This document shows positions 41,726 through 56,342 of a DNA stretch of 64,000 bases, piece by piece. The notes beneath the pieces were generated by a model. The model was not told the origin of the DNA. It made no database searches and saw only the letters and a program-made list of their open reading frames with translations. The translations under genes were made by a program, and so were the position numbers. The stretch spans positions 10,607,001-10,671,000 of the forward strand of contig OU015567.1 in assembly GCA_907165135.1 (NCBI GenBank). Direction: 5' to 3'. Numbering within the stretch: position 1 is the first letter of the stretch; each line of letters starts with the position of its first letter. The DNA is from Oikopleura dioica. Lineage: Eukaryota; Chordata; Appendicularia; Copelata; Oikopleuridae.

Positions 41726-42390
41726 CGTAGATTCGGGTTCTTTAGTACGATTCTCGACCTCTTACTGAGCGAAAGATTTCTCGCCCTTCGAGCGCAGCGC
41801 TGATGATCTCTTCAAGAACGTTACTCACGCGGCTTTGCGCCCAATGCAAAAATAAAACAGACCTGTCATGTTGCTGAGTTAGGCACGCAGCACGCCCGCG
41901 GAGGGATAAGAGACATGCCAAAAGGGTTAGACTGTTCTTTTCTGGGAGTGAAAAGTCTGTCAGAGAACGCCGAAAAACTTTGCTTAATTTTTAATGAAAT
42001 AGTACTGATGAAATCAAAGATGAATTTTCCTCTTTGAGTTTATTGGAATAAAACCAAAATAACGCCAGAATATTGTCTTTACGCCCTCTCACATTCCGAG
42101 TATCCGTTTTCGCTTTCAAGAACCTTCTGCAAGCATGAATATCCAAACTTATGTAAAAGATTGTGATGCAGGATTCTCCGCCGTTATCTTCACCGTACAA
42201 AATATCAAATTGTGGTATGAATTCTCCGACCCTGTAAAAAATCTTTGATGTTGATAATATGGCGCCTTGATCATGAATTCAGCATTGACGGCGCCGTAAT
42301 TTCAAAAGTACCTCTCAGAAAATGAAACTAATTTACTCAAATTGTCATTATAATAACGAGTTTTCGACAAATATATATTCGGAATAGGTC

Positions 42391-42854
42391 ATGAAGACTT
42401 TCAAAGAAGAGAATGAAATCAAAAAAATGATATTTTTGTTGAAATTGTCCTTGTTGATTTCAATTGGGCAAAGCAGGAAAGGAACTCGTCCAACCGGGGG
42501 CGCTGGATCCTCGGATTACAGAATGACTGAAAACATAGAGGATGATCCTTTCTACCGAGCTTTCCGAAGAATTTACATGCCCGAAGAGCTCGATTGGATA
42601 CCCGAAAAATATTTGCCAATGGTTGGTTATTTTGCTTTGGTGATCATTGCATTTTACGTCGGTTAGTTACGGCGTTGTTTCACAAAAAGTCTTATTTTCA
42701 GGGCTTATAATTTATAGATCAAGAGTGACGTATCGCCGTTTTCAATGGAGCAAAGTTCCAGGTGCCCATTTTAAGGGTATCAGCCTGTTCATTGTCTAGT
42801 AATTATCGTATTTCTTCTAAAACAGCAGTAGCGTATAATGAGTTATTCGACTAG
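42391..42854 (+). CDS. small single-pass membrane protein, 124 aa, three exons
   Basis: Exons 42391-42661, 42702-42776 and 42826-42854 join in frame over GT-AG introns of 40 and 49 bases. There is a hydrophobic N-terminal segment (MIFLLKLSLLISIGQS), which is a likely signal peptide if translation starts at the internal Met. A luminal part (DDPFYRAFRRIYMPEELDWI) follows, then a membrane helix (MVGYFALVIIAFYVGLIIY) and a short basic tail. The family is not recognised. It lies between the PDZ and Eph genes, which are on the opposite strand. Confidence 0.6.
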
Positions 42855-44101
42855 ACACCTGTAAAAAGTGAAGGACAAAAGAAGGCTTTTGGACCCCAAT
42901 TGCCCAACGAGACTAAATTGGGCGCTCATTTTAAAGAATTTATCCTTTTTACATAACATGAGCGCAAACAAGTTGAACATGAAAAAATCTTGGACAATCT
43001 CTGGCCACAAGGGGATAAAAGTCCGCTCTACCAAACTGTAGCAGAAAACGAAGCGATAGAAGATCAAATGTGCCAAGTCACGTGGTCTGATAGAAAGTAA
43101 TTACGAGCTGCTTCCTTAGTAGGAAGTTATTACCGCAATCGCTCAGTGGAAATCAGCCAAAATTATTATTTTCTCCCGTTGCGTGCGGAGACGTGCGCCT
43201 CTCCTGACAAGCGAGCTTCCTTAGAAGTTATGAAGCCTCGCTACTTACTGTTTGGGCACACGCCAGAATCAGTTCTGAAAGAACGTTCCGCCGCGGGACG
43301 CTCCCATGGGCCCGATATGTGCCAAAATCGCTGTTTGATCAATCGAGGCGGGACTACTAGAATAATTGAGCAGTACTTAATCAGCCACGCTACATTTGAA
43401 TTGACCGAATTGATACACCTGGCTACGTGTTGAAATAATAATTCGAAAATTAGACCGCTTCTAAGGGACACGATATAGAAGGTTATCAGTCGTAGCTAAT
43501 TACGCGATGGCGGATCAGGTTTCGAATGTGTTAACGGCAAAGAATTCTGTTTCAGGTGATTATTACTTTTTAAGCACTGGTTAACTAGTTTTGTATACAG
43601 TTCGTTCTCTCACTGAAACCCACCCAATAAGGTTTTTTATGTTTATTTAAGTTTGGAACAAACAAGCAGCAAGCTCTGCTCGAAAACGACAAGTCTCAAA
43701 CATCTCCGTTGACGCAGGTTCATTTCCTCAATTGCGCAAATTTATAAACAAAACCCTAAGATCATATGTTTGGAATGCGAAGTCGTCTATCACGAGCGTC
43801 AACAAGTCCGACGATTTTCGAGGATCCACCCGGAAAAGTCAACATGTTTTGATCAATTTAGTGTGCTTACTGGTTTATTACAGTAAATCATCGTGATTGG
43901 TTTTACAGTCTTTGCAAACAGAGTAACCAAATTTAAGAATTACAGCATTTTGAAACTGAACTTTTTTGTCATGGGCATGTCGGAATGCGAATTTGTCGAG
44001 AGGCGAAAATCGTCGAGCGTTTCTTTGAAATTGTGCAGCAGGATTTTGTGTCAATTGAAACATATAAAAGTATATACAGAATAGATAGTGTTATGTTCTG
44101 C
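42855..44101. other. intergenic region downstream of the Eph gene
   Basis: No supported gene. Short open frames at 43146-43433 (plus) and 43241-43471 (minus) overlap each other and show no domain. Part should be the 3' UTR of the Eph gene, which stops at 44102. Confidence 0.35.
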
Positions 44102-47100
44102 TCAACTGAGCGTCGTGTAAAGTGACGAGGATTGGCGCGAGTCGGAGTGAGGTATTTGTGGCGGCCTAAACAAAGAGTAATTATACCGATAAACCCCCTT
44201 ATCTGATGTATGAAAGTATATTCGTGTAGGGACTTACATATGAGCGGCGGTGGAGAGAAGCTCGGGCTTTTGAAGAAGATCAAAGAGCATCTTTTTCAAT
44301 TGCTTGAATCCAGGTCGATCTTCTTGCTTATGTTTCCAGCAATCGCGCATGATTTCGTAGATGGCGTCAGGGCATCCCTAAATTAAAATTTTAAAACGTA
44401 TTTGTCGCGAGAGAAGACAAATAGAAGTAGGTAATAAAATTAACGCAGCCACCCAGGAAAGCAGGTGGCGAAAAGGAATTAGCCTTCAGTCGGAAAGATC
44501 CCTGGCGCGGCTGTCTCCGATAAGCTCGTTACCCCGCTGCGGTCGAAATTTGACATTTTTGAAAATAACCATCCCGTTATCTTTTGCTAAATAGCTTCCA
44601 CGCCGTCCAGGAGTGACCGCGTCAAATTTTATCAATGTTTATGTTTTAAATTGTAGACGAAGCAGTTTTAAGGTGGCTTCAATTCAACGGATAATACACT
44701 TACATAAGGCTGGGGCAATCGCTGGCCATTTGTTATATTGCGAATTACTGCGTCATTTGTCATGTCCCAATATGGCGCTTCTCCGTACGACATCACCTCC
44801 CACATAAGGACCCCAAAGCTCCAGACGTCGGAGCCGTGGGAGAAGGCCTTAGCGGAAATTGCCTCTGGAGCTGTCCATTTGATGGCGATCTTGCCACCGA
44901 GAGCGTTGTAAGTAGCGTTCGGGTCGTTGGCTTCAACGATTCGGCCGAGACCGAAGTCGGCAATTTTAGCATGGCGGGTGGCATCAATCAGGATGTTTCT
45001 AGCAGCCAAATCTCGGTGAATGAAGCCTTTGTCTTGGAGGTAAGCCATTCCAGATGCAACATCGTAAAGAATATTTACCATTTCGAGAACTATAAATGAA
45101 TATTAAAACTTGACGATGTTAACGTTGATTACCTGAAATTCCATTTCTGTTATTTCTTAAGAAATTATCCAGACTTCCGTTCTCCATATATTCAGTCATG
45201 ATCATAAGTGGCATAGATCGAGTAACAACTCCCTTGAGCGCAATAATTTGAGGGTGATCGAATCCGTTCAACACTTGCCCTTCGTCTGAAAAATCTGTTA
45301 ACTAGTCGTACTTGAAATATTTCTTACCAAGAAAATCTGATTTGTAGCGCATTCCAACGCCGGATTTGAGGCTCTTGACGGCGACTGGGATCCGCATGCC
45401 GCTGTCTGTCGTCAGATATCCTTTGTGAACGGATGAGAATTCTCCCTCACCAATTTTCTCTTCAGTCACGTGAAAAGTGCCGGGTTTGACTTCCAGTTTT
45501 CCAAAGGCGCCGAATGGACTTGGGCCGGTATCGTAAGCGTTTGGACTGGTGGGAAGAATTGCTTGATCGGGGAGAAATGGAACTGTACTTCCTGTGCCTG
45601 AATTTTGATTTATATAATTGACCCTTTGTCCATTCATTCTCAGAGGAGGGAATGAATAATTGATTAAGCGGATGGGCTTGATTTTAAAAGGGTGGGGACA
45701 AATTAATTCAATGCCCAAGGGGGTGCGAGATTTAGGCTATCTTGGTGATGGAACGTATTGATGTTTCAATTAATAAAGAGGGGTCTTCATGCTAAGGGTA
45801 CATCAATCTAGCTAACTGATTACCTGACTGAGAATCTTTTTTGTCTTCTTTTCTCACACCCTTTCGGCACAAAATTGCACAGACAACGATCAGCATGACA
45901 AGCACGAGTCCCAGCCCAGCAGCAATAACCATGGTCATCGCAGGTGCGTCATCCTCTGTGACTTCCACTACTTCGGTGGTCTTCCCAGCGCCTGCTGCAT
46001 TCACAGGAGTCACTCGTGCTCGGTATTTCATATTTGGAACAATATCTGTGATGTTGAAGCTGGGAGCGGATATAGTCGCAGAGTGTTCGTCACCGGCAGA
46101 GTTTGTGAATTCTACTCTGTAATGGTCAACTTGGCCTTCTTTGGGCGGCTCCCATTGTATAAGAAGCGTCTTTTTGTCCCGCGACTGGTCCATGGTCAGT
46201 CCAAGGACTCGTCCAAGTGGCGTCTGCTTGGTAGTGAATGTTTTCTTCATGCTGTTGTGATCGCGGTAGGCCGTAACGCGGTTGACCGCAGTTATGGTGA
46301 CTTCGTACTTTGTGTCCGGCTGGAGCCGGTCGAACCGGCGCAGATCCATCCTTGATTGTGAAATATGCTCATTTGTCCAAGGGCATGTAGGAGCATTGCT
46401 AACGGTGCAAATCGTCACTTCGTATCTGAAGTCTGTGTCTGGCTCGTACTCAGCTTGGTCAACAGGGGGAACGACAGATAGCGTTATCGATTTATCATCA
46501 GTAGCGGAGTGAGGAGAGTTGATGATAGGAGTCGAAGCAGGCCTGTAGCACTTGTCTTTTTTGTCGTCTGAATTTGAATCAGCACGGAATCCTGGCTTGC
46601 ACTCGCAAACTGCGGCTCTACCAAAAGATTCTCGATTATCAGGACATGGCCGGCATTTTTCGGTTTTTCCCTTGCGGAAAGTATCGACTGGGCAAGGTTT
46701 GCATAAGTTTCCAAAGCGTTCGTATCCATCTAGGCATTCACAGAGATTCGGGGTCGTAGTGTACGTTTTCATATCGACACATTTTCCCGTGATTGGCACA
46801 TTTGGATGAGCAGGCACGGCATTTGGCACACAGTGTCCAGCGACAGTCACGTGGTGGCCTTCTATCGAAGGAATTTTTGGAAAAACGGCAAGGTCGATGT
46901 TTCTTTCAGGGCAGACTTTGACGAAGGCACGCATACGCGAGATTGAAACACAACTTTGGCGGGTTTTGAAGGCCACATAGAAACCGACTTTTGAAGATTT
47001 GAAAGTAAGCGTTTCTGTCGTCATCTGTGCAGAACTGTCGCCTTGTTGAAAGTGCTCCTGAACGAGCGAATTAATTCCAAATCAGCAGAATCGTTAATTA

Positions 47101-50100
47101 AACGCGGGAATAATTCAAAGACCGGGTCAGAATGGAGAAAATTACCTCCGCTCATAATTCAAATAGGAACGGGCTAAGTGGAAGGTCAGTTTGCCAAAAG
47201 TCGCCAAATAGATTTATCACCGAAATATCAAATCGAAACGTAAATAGTGGTAATTATGTAGCTCGCGCCCCTATCTCATCGGAACGTGTCTTTTGGGGGC
47301 GCAATTATAAGTTCAAACGGTGGGGAGGTGGCTCGTGTAATGGGCGGAAATGACGGTTTTGACAAAGCCGGAATTCGGCTCTTCCATCGGAATCGTCAAT
47401 ACCCTCCGCTGGTTCTTGAGACAATGTACCCTCTGAATGCTCAAATAGCTTCAAAGGCGTACCGCGGGGTCTTGGTCGAGGTAGTCAAATAGAAATGAAC
47501 ATTCCGCGAGGCCCCTGTCTTGACACTTTCTATTGAATCTCGCCAACAGAAGGACCGTAAGCGGCCAAAACGCAAATCTTGGCTAAGTCTAGAACTAATG
47601 ACTCCGGACGTGACTGTCATCAGAACTGTCGCACTATTTGCGCGGGTCCGCGCTGTATTTTCAAGTAAATTCTGCCCTAGCAGGTCCCTGTACATATATT
47701 CCCAAAAATGAAAACACAGATGCGTACCTGGGCGGCAATGGTCTTGAGCTTGTCATAAGAGCTGTCCGACCAAGCAGGGGAGATGTCACCAGCACTGTCA
47801 GTGTCGCGCTCCAGCTTGAAAACTTCGAAGGTGTATTTGCAATCTCCATCTGAAGACAAAACTGTTATTTATTGTTTTCGTTAGATACTGTCAATGCATA
47901 AAAGATGCCCCGATTTGTCGGGAAAGAGAGCTTTGGCAAGTCCAATTTTTTCGAAATAAAATAAATGAGCTTAGTTGTATCCGCTCTAATTGATGTTTTC
48001 GGATCATCCCTAATTAACAGTTGCACATGAGCGGCGATGATGTGGAGATTACACCTCAAGAATGTGGCGATGTTGTGATTCACAAGCTGTGAAAAATTGT
48101 CGCGCGGGCCCAAATATGCTACCGCTAAGCTTCACTAATCCTTTTCTAAATTTTTGCACCTGAGGAGCTTCCCAGTTACAGCACAATTGCCTAATAAACA
48201 AGGCGATGTTTGGGTAGCCCGTAGCTGCGAGGCCCCGCTCACACAGAAATATTTTTTGATCAAGTGGCTCTTGGGGCACACCCTCGAGTGCCCACCATGT
48301 GCCCAAGTGTGACTCGTTGGGTACTACTTTGCGGAGACGAAATTGATTGGGATTTGAAGAGTCAAGTGCTAAATTAGCGGTCCGGCACCTCCGAGCTGCT
48401 AACTGTTACTTAGCGAGGCCTATTTGAAGTGAAGCTCTAAATCGATTTCGGAATTTCTTCTTTGATCCGCCTTGAGCCACCTTGAGCTCGAATTGGGCTC
48501 CCTGCCGACTTGACATTTTTAACTTTCAAGTGCAACTCGGCGGGGGAGGTCGCTGACCTGCCAAGTTCCGCCTATCCCTCTTTTCGGTAACATCTTTCAA
48601 GGGGCTTTATTTTGTTTAAATTTAGGGTTTAACTCACTCAGCGGGCAGTCGGGAAATGCGTAATCAACTTGAATGGAGATCTCGGCGTCGCGAAGTTCGG
48701 CAGGTATTTTTACGTATTTTGTCCGAAGCCATTGGTCTGACCAGACTGTTTTCGCTTTGTTTACGTCGCAGACTGAGTAGACTCGGTGGCCATCGGGTCC
48801 TGTGCTGTCCGACCAATTCTCCGTGAAGAAATAGTCGTAGTAATCGTAGCTACTATCGTCGTCTTCTTCGGAATATTGATTGAAAGTCGTCCAGTTGAGA
48901 GAAGTCGTGTATTTCCACGTATCTTCCAGTTCGTCTTAAATATAAAGTTAGTCATTTTATCGATTTAAAAAGTAGCTCGACTGGCAGTTCCGTTTGCTAG
49001 GTCTTTGGAATTTAATGCCTCCGGGTGGTGTCCAAAGCAAACGCCGAGGAAATACGGTGGATATGCGGGCGCGCGAAAAAACCGCGGAAAATGCTTGCAC
49101 AGGAGGGAGGCCCTCTCGAACGCACGAGTCGTTCGATACAGGGTACATCCGACACCGAAAACGGAAATAAGGAAATTGCTCACTTTCCGGCGCGCTCACT
49201 TGAAAATTAAAATTACGCAGATTTTTTGAAGCATTCTTTTAAGATCAAGGTAGCGCGTCCTAATTGACCTTCTCACACTCGAGCTGGATCACGCTTGAAA
49301 TTTGTAATGGTCAAAACAAGGTCGTAACTATAAAAGTGTTTTGACTTCACGATTTTGACCTTTTTCGAAAAGAAGCGAGGGAGATAGAATTGACAGGGGA
49401 AGGTTCCCTTAGCTGCTGAGTTGTTTACGTCGGCTCCTGTCAAACAAACAAGTCTGATTTCCGCATACTCCCGGGCTGATATGCAAATCGTTTCCGGCTC
49501 AGAATTGCGCCCAGTTCTACCCGTTCACCAGAATAATTAAGTACGCGCTTGATAAGTCTCCCCTTATGCTAATTCCTCAATACACAAAAGTAAGACCTCC
49601 CGGAGAGCCCTTCTGAAATGCATAATTAGATTTGCTATCCAAATTTAATTTCTTTCAATAAGCTTATATTTATTTTCACACGGATTGGGAGAGAAAAGTT
49701 GCGAATTGTTCCCAGGGGAATCTTTTTGTGAAACCTAATTACCCGGCGACGACCACAACAGGATCTCGCGACAAATAGAATTTGGAGGAACGGGGCGAGA
49801 AGCGTTCCAACATTTTTGGTGGAAATATTTTTAGCGCGAAGATGCGTTTATTTAAAATGCCTTTATAATTGGCAATCGAATATTTTCCCAAAAAAGTCCT
49901 TGAAAATCTCCGAAGCGAGCTTTGAAAATTTGAAAGATTTCTTCCGAAAGGGAAGAGAGAAATAGTTGCTTTTGGCGATTTCTAAGGATCACTCAAATTT
50001 GTATTCAGTGGCACTCAGAACCTCTTTTTGTATCTCGAGTACCCGCGCGTATGATAAGCATTATTTTAGCGATTATATTTTACTTGCGCCTTTTTCCTTG

Positions 50101-51306
50101 TTAGTCATTGTGTACCACTATCACAGTGCTACGGCGTTTCAAAGAAGGAATTCAAAAGTCAGCAATTAGCCGTGCCAGCTCATAAATCTCCCAAGCATTT
50201 CAAACTACGATAAAGACTCACTATCGTCAAATTAGTTATCAGCTACGCACACGCGCCATAAAACAACAATTTCAACTGGGTACTCTCTGCTCCGCGTTTT
50301 ACTACTAATCCGATGATTATTTCGTATTCTGAGCTGAAAAAACGATAAAAATGGATCACCGATTCACGCAGATTTTTTGACTCTTCCGTTCCCATGATTC
50401 AAACTTTTGTTATCCAGTCAACATGTCTTATAAAATCCATCTTTCTACATCGCATTACATTATATCAAAATTATGAGGCTAATTTACGATCGGCATTTTA
50501 GTGCTTTTCAAATTGAACTTGAAAGTGGAGCCACCGCCTTAAATCATCAAGTCCATTTGTGAAATTCCAATCAAAATTTACTAAAACAACATTTTCCGTA
50601 TTCCGTATGTTCAGGCAAATATGCGCCCGCTGCACGCTAAAAGGGATTCCCCATATTTTCGTAAAAAGGAAAGTGCCGAGTACTCAAATAATGCCAAATT
50701 TGTATCTGGCCTCGAGTTTATTACGGCAGTGGTGCTTGTCATCGTCAGTCACGATCTAACGCTACCGCGCGTTTTCGACGTTTCCGGGCCACCGCCGTGT
50801 ATCAGCTGCAAATGGATGCGCATTCTTTAGGAAGCGACATTCCAGAAGCAGCGATTCAGAGGAGTTTGGGAGAGTCGTATTTGTTTTATGACGAGAATAA
50901 GCCCGGGAATGAGTGTGAACTTGACGAGCCATTCATTTTTATGACAAAGTGAGTGATTAATCTCCAACAAACATGTCTACAAATATACACGAGGTACTCA
51001 GTAGAAGATCATCGAAAACTTTCCGTATCGAAAAACCATTATCATTTCTATACAAAATTTTCTGAAATAAAAGTCTTGTTTGATTAATTCGAAGAACGCT
51101 TGTTAGATTATTTTGGGAGGTCGTATTTTAGAAAAAATGGCGTTTACAAAGTGCAGCAACTCTTGAAACAAAACGAAAGCGAACTTACAAATTCCAGGGG
51201 GTTCTCCTGTGACTGAATCAGTCCGAACTGCTCTGGATATCCGAACAGCCTGGACGGAACTGAGCAGGATGATTGCCCATTCTCCGATCATAATTCTTCG
51301 ATTCAT
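44102..51306 (-). CDS. Eph receptor tyrosine kinase lacking a SAM domain
   Basis: Signal-peptide exon 51306-51189. Ligand-binding domain exons are 48934-48638 ([29 protein letters not shown]) and 47849-47728 ([24 protein letters not shown]). The large exon 47024-45824 completes it ([20 protein letters not shown]), then has Cys-rich/EGF-like repeats, two fibronectin III domains and a membrane helix ([20 protein letters not shown]). Kinase exons run from about 45597 to 44238: glycine loop [12 protein letters not shown], lysine [29 protein letters not shown]. The final exon is 44165-44102. After the kinase only about 45 residues remain (ending SLYTTLS), so the SAM domain and PDZ ligand are missing. 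It binds ephrins in contact-dependent signalling. Introns 1 and 2 are over 0.7 kb, large for this genome. Confidence 0.9.
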
Positions 51307-54300
51307 TGAATTCCAGATCTTCTTCAGTTTTTCATCAATCTCTTTTTTGGTGTTTCTTCTTGATTATCTCTGGGTTAGTTGGTTCTAGTGAAAAGAGTTG
51401 AAATACGCTTTTGTTGTTTTGTAATTTGTTTCTGTCGTTGTTGGGGATTTTTAGTGTGAGAATTGAATTGAGGAAGGCTCTTCGGCCTCGGGGCGCTCCG
51501 GACGCGCAGAGTGCGATAGCGCGCTCTTGCACGCCATCGCGGACACACACATTTTTTCTCGGTCGCCGCGGAGCATCGAGATTCTGATCTTCATCGCATT
51601 CCATCGATAAGATCCGATTCTTGGTGCACCTTTAGTTTTCAAAACCAGGGTCCTTTTTAGGCTTCGAAGATCTTGGTTATTTCTTCTGGTTGTCTTCTGA
51701 TGTTAGTATAGATGGCATACAGTCAGTTTTGATAAGGAAAGATTGATTACTGTCTCTCTGATCCAAACTCGATATAATGCTTCCCTTGGGAAATACAGGA
51801 GATACTTCAAGGAGCACTCATTTATCTTATTTGGACAATAATTTCTGCTTGATTCTTGAACGATTCAACATCAAATTATGTTTATTTCAAACTAAACACT
51901 TTCAATCCTGAAATTATTCTTAACCCAAATTCATAAACCCGTCCTCATTATTGTTTCAAATCAGCCAACTCGGCGGGTTCCTAACACAATCCAGCGTGGC
52001 ACTAATCCCGTAACTGAAAACCGTAATAAAGAGAACGCTCCTGTTTCCAAAATGCACGCTCCAGGCTCCCCCAAATACCGGAAAATTAAACCGAATCCTA
52101 TCAAGATTAAAAAATTCCATGCTTATCTAGGTCTATCGCGACTCGCCATGTCAGGATAACGTCGCGATGTCCCACTGAGCAGTTCTGTGCTTGATTTTCT
52201 GAGCTGATCTAATGTTGCTTGACAAATGTTTTTACTTGATCATGCTGTTTTTGCATTAGCTGGGATTTGCTTTCTGTAATTGGGATTAGCCAGCGGCCTG
52301 ATAAAAAAGGGACATTTCGCAATCTAAAATTTAGAGTTCTAAACTGTCTGTACGACAAATAAAGAATAAACAAACATGCAAGACTCTAATTTAGCTAGAA
52401 TTTAATTATCCCGGCTCTTTTATTCCCAAGCTTCTTTTATGCAAATCGGCATAACAAATTTCAAGCTGAAAGCGAAAGAAATCGCCGGGCTGGTTTTGAC
52501 CTTTAGCGGCGATTGCGACTTTGGAGCGCTGGGCGTCTAATCCGGAAGCGGAAATTTATTTTACCGGTGGTTTGTTGTTGTCATCCTCTCTACCGAAAAG
52601 TTCGCCCCTTCCGCTAAAAATTGATTAGCTTGAAAATTTTTCAAGGACAAATTTATCCGAAAATAGAATTTTTGAAAAAAAAAACTCTAAAGCGTAGTTT
52701 TTCTTTGAAAGAATGGGACCTTCGAAGAGCGTAAGAGACAAAGGGAGGATTTAATCTTTCGATTTTGTCCCTAAAGCGCGGTAAATTGAGCTCTGAAAGG
52801 GAGCTTTACCGACTCGCTAAATAGCCATTTTCACAGTGGCCCATCGATTTTTTCTCTTTATTGTTAGGCCCTTGTGGCCCCCCCATAAGGGCTACATTAT
52901 TGTTTGCTTGTAATAAAGCGTTTTACTGTTCATTTTTTTATTCCTTGAGGGCTTCTAAAACTTGTCTCAGAAGGCAGAAGAAGCTGATATAAAAATAGAA
53001 CTTGCTGAATATCAGACAATCTCGTGACATTTCCTAGTTTTGCGGAAATTGCGCGTTCTTTCATTTTGTAGAATTTCGTCTAATAAAAATTTTATCACGT
53101 GCGAAAAGTTCGTTACAAAATTCAAGTCGCAGTGTTTCAACTTGACGATGGAGGTAGTTTATGGACCCACTAAAGTGTTAATGGCCCTTTCAAGGACAAA
53201 TTCCGACCTCATCGTACATGATGACTCAAATTTGTTGAAATTTTTCAAAGCGGAATTTAAAATTGAATTGATCAGAAAAGACGAAAGCATCTAGCGTCGC
53301 AAAAGCAAAAAGAAAATTCCTTAGTTCGTGGAATTTCCATAAATACTATCATTCATCGAGTACTACTGTTTCTTCCTGCTGGGGAAGTCATTGAGAGGGA
53401 TTTATCGACGGAAGAGGGTCACTCTCGTCGAGTTTTCTTGTTTATAGCAACATAATGAAAACTCAACGCCTTCAGGAAAAACAAATAGCCACTGTTAAAA
53501 CTATTGAAAGAAAAAGCGTTGATAAAATTTACGAAAAATAGAGTATTTTCATGAGTCCTATAATTTTTTTATGATGAGTATGCCGTTATAATTTCTCTTT
53601 CGGCAGTTATTATCTCCCTATTCAGAATTTTTACGGGAGTTCAAAGAACGAAGAAAAGCTCGATCAGCGCCAAGAACTTACATCCTGACTAGGCCCTGTC
53701 TTCTCCCCTGTCCGGTTGTTTTACGTCCATAAAGATCTTATTTTTATCCTTATCCGGCTTTATAGCTAGCCTTTTCAAGGGGGTAGTAATGATGTGGCGA
53801 TTACTCAAATGCTTTGCGGAAATCAGCCGGCATCTAAGGACTTCCACCCGACTCCCTTCAAATCGTATCCATAGTGAAGTCCAAAATCAGCATCTTTCCC
53901 TCAATCAGTTTGTTTTACTACAGTAAATTTCAAAGGAGATCACCTGAAACCACAGAGAAGTCGAGATTAGAGTTACATCTTCCGGAAACTGCGTTTAAAA
54001 TGCTATTGACCTTTTTTAATTCTGCAATAAGAGGAATAGAATTACGAAACTTCTGAATAGAAAATTGTGGTTATAATTGCAGAATTATAATTCGAGTGTT
54101 GGAATTTGAAGTCAACGACCTGAAAAATTGGCTGCAGAAGCAGCATTGAGGAATGTTGCCAAGATGGGTAGCGGATGATGATAAATCAAAAACATCGAGC
54201 TGGAGAGGATTCAGCAGGAAGTGCTCGAGGGTTTGATGTCCAATAAATTTTCCCTGGCGATTTCTCAAGGCCGCCCAATCAAGCTTCTATAAAGCACTAA

Positions 54301-56342
54301 AGAGGCGCCGCCCTGGCCCAACTGTAGCATGCATTCCTAAGTCGACGCCATAATTAATAAAAGGGCATAAAAGTTTATTGTATCAGAGTGGAAACAATCT
54401 TGGTCAAATGTTAGATGATCAAATTCTCACAAATTTCATGGAAAATTTTTAAGACGTTTGATGTGGCGATATCCTACTTTTGCAGGTTCCAACAATCTCC
54501 AAGATCTTTTCTAGTGCAGCTGGCTCACCGCTCGGGCAGCTGGGAAACACGACGCTTGTCACAAGTTGCCGAGAACAAGTTCCGCGGTCAAGCAGTAAAG
54601 CCCGCTTGCAGTGATAAGACGTTTAGATTTTATCACGCAAAGGAAGCTGGCACCTTGCCCGAAAGATGCTGGCGACTTGCAGCCTTTGCTTTTGCATTTG
54701 TCCGTAACTATCACCTTCTCAGAAACAACGACTTCCGACGATCGCGCGTCAAAGCAGCTGTATGTACTAGAAAGGTTAAGACTGATAACGGGCTCTTTTC
54801 CAATTCTATCGCAAAAATACACAATTCTTCAAAAATCCTAGGCTTTTTTTTTCATCAATCAAATTAAAAGCGTTTTAATTATTTTCATCTTTAATTGAAT
54901 CGCCCGGCATTAGATTGATCTTCTTCCCATATTGATCTCACACAGGGCTAATCCGAATTACAGCCCACGAAGAGCACAATACGGGGTCTCTGCGAGTTTT
55001 TGCATGGGTCAGTAATAATTGAGCTCGTTCTGAGCCTCTTGTTAGTCTGAGGATGATGCTTGAAATATTGGCAAGTCTTAATATTGGCAACATCTTTCAG
55101 TAAAGCTTCTTGTTAAAAGTCCGAAGATCTCGTGCGACCCTTATTTCTAGTTTTTAACGGTCTATCATTGATTGGAATGTGTAAGACATGAAAGGATTAA
55201 TGATGGGCAAATATTTGAGGTGCTGAAAAAGCGTTGTCCGGGAGGCCAGTTAACGGCTATTGTTGGCCTGGTGAAGAACAATACTGAAAAATTCGTAAAG
55301 ATCGAATAGAAAGCGCACCTGTAGGAAACGTAATAAGTGGATACGTTAAAACGTCGTAAAATTTGCGAAACGTCACAAAGGGAAAATGAAACAAGATCAA
55401 TTGACAAGTGGAAATTCCAGAGTGAACATGTCATTTTCTTTTGATGGAAAATTTTAGTTTGAAAGTTCGCTTCTCCTCCTCACTCATCCGCCAGCAGGAT
55501 TTACTAACCCATTCTTGATCCCTTTATCTGCCATCTGATATAGAAATTTTGAAAATGTTGCGGTCGGCCAGTTTCGAAAGTGTTGCCATGTCGGAAATTG
55601 AAAAGATTTTGAAGCTCGATCGCGATTGAGTTGACTTCCGGAGTAATCTTATCGCGCCAAGCACACCGAAGCACACGCTCGGTGAACCTTTCACGGGTGG
55701 TGTAAACACCAAAACTGTGATAACATCGAAAATAGCGGAACTAGAAGTTAGTAGACAAGAAAATCCTCTTATAGAAATAAACAGGGCTGAAATTAGCCAA
55801 CAGAAGTTCGGGCCGATCAATCCCTTCTAGCGCCTTTTTCTCGCCAAAATATAAGTAGAGTTTCCGATTTGGAGGAATAAATTTGGTTCTTCTGTGCAAT
55901 CAAGCTTACTGACGATAAATTTAGTAAGAGCAATTGAAAGTCCGCTAAACAGCACGGAAATTGCTCAACCTCCTTTAGAATAACATCCCTTCAGACTGTC
56001 TGCACGCTAAATCGTTCCACCTGCTCACCCTTCGATAATATGCAAAACTAGGTTCCCCAGCTGATTTTAAATATTTATCGAGTCAACTATGCCAAGCTCA
56101 GCTCGCAATTTTTCACCCGCTGAGGATGCGTGAAGATGCGGATTTCACACGCACTAGAATTTGCTCGATCCTGTGAAACCCGTTGCCGAGATGTTCAAGT
56201 TTTGATAGAGGGGGAAATTATACACTTTTGAAGAGTAAGGGTGCCAATTTCCTGCTTGACGGTTATTTTTGCAGATCACATGGGCCCTTCAAGATATTTA
56301 TATAAGCAAACATAACTATCAAAATATAAGGGCAAATTCACT
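51307..56342. other. 5 kb gene-poor region upstream of the Eph gene
   Basis: No confident gene. Candidate 5' UTR and promoter of Eph occupy the left end. Conserved-looking non-coding DNA around a developmental receptor gene would fit regulatory elements. Short ORFs at 54415-54867 (plus) and 55524-55820 (minus) have no domain or splice support. Confidence 0.4.

Noticed and set aside
41991-42300. Minus-strand coding-like stretch (VGEFIPQFDILYGEDNGG)
   Set aside because: A single exon-like piece; no neighbouring exon or start could be attached, so no gene is claimed.
50813-50951. Plus-strand 45-codon ORF with a donor-like end inside Eph intron 1
   Set aside because: Possible small nested exon, but no partner exon, domain or clear start context.
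54415-54867. 150-codon plus-strand ORF
   Set aside because: No family resemblance, no splice pattern, and an equally open antisense frame; treated as chance in the gene-poor region.
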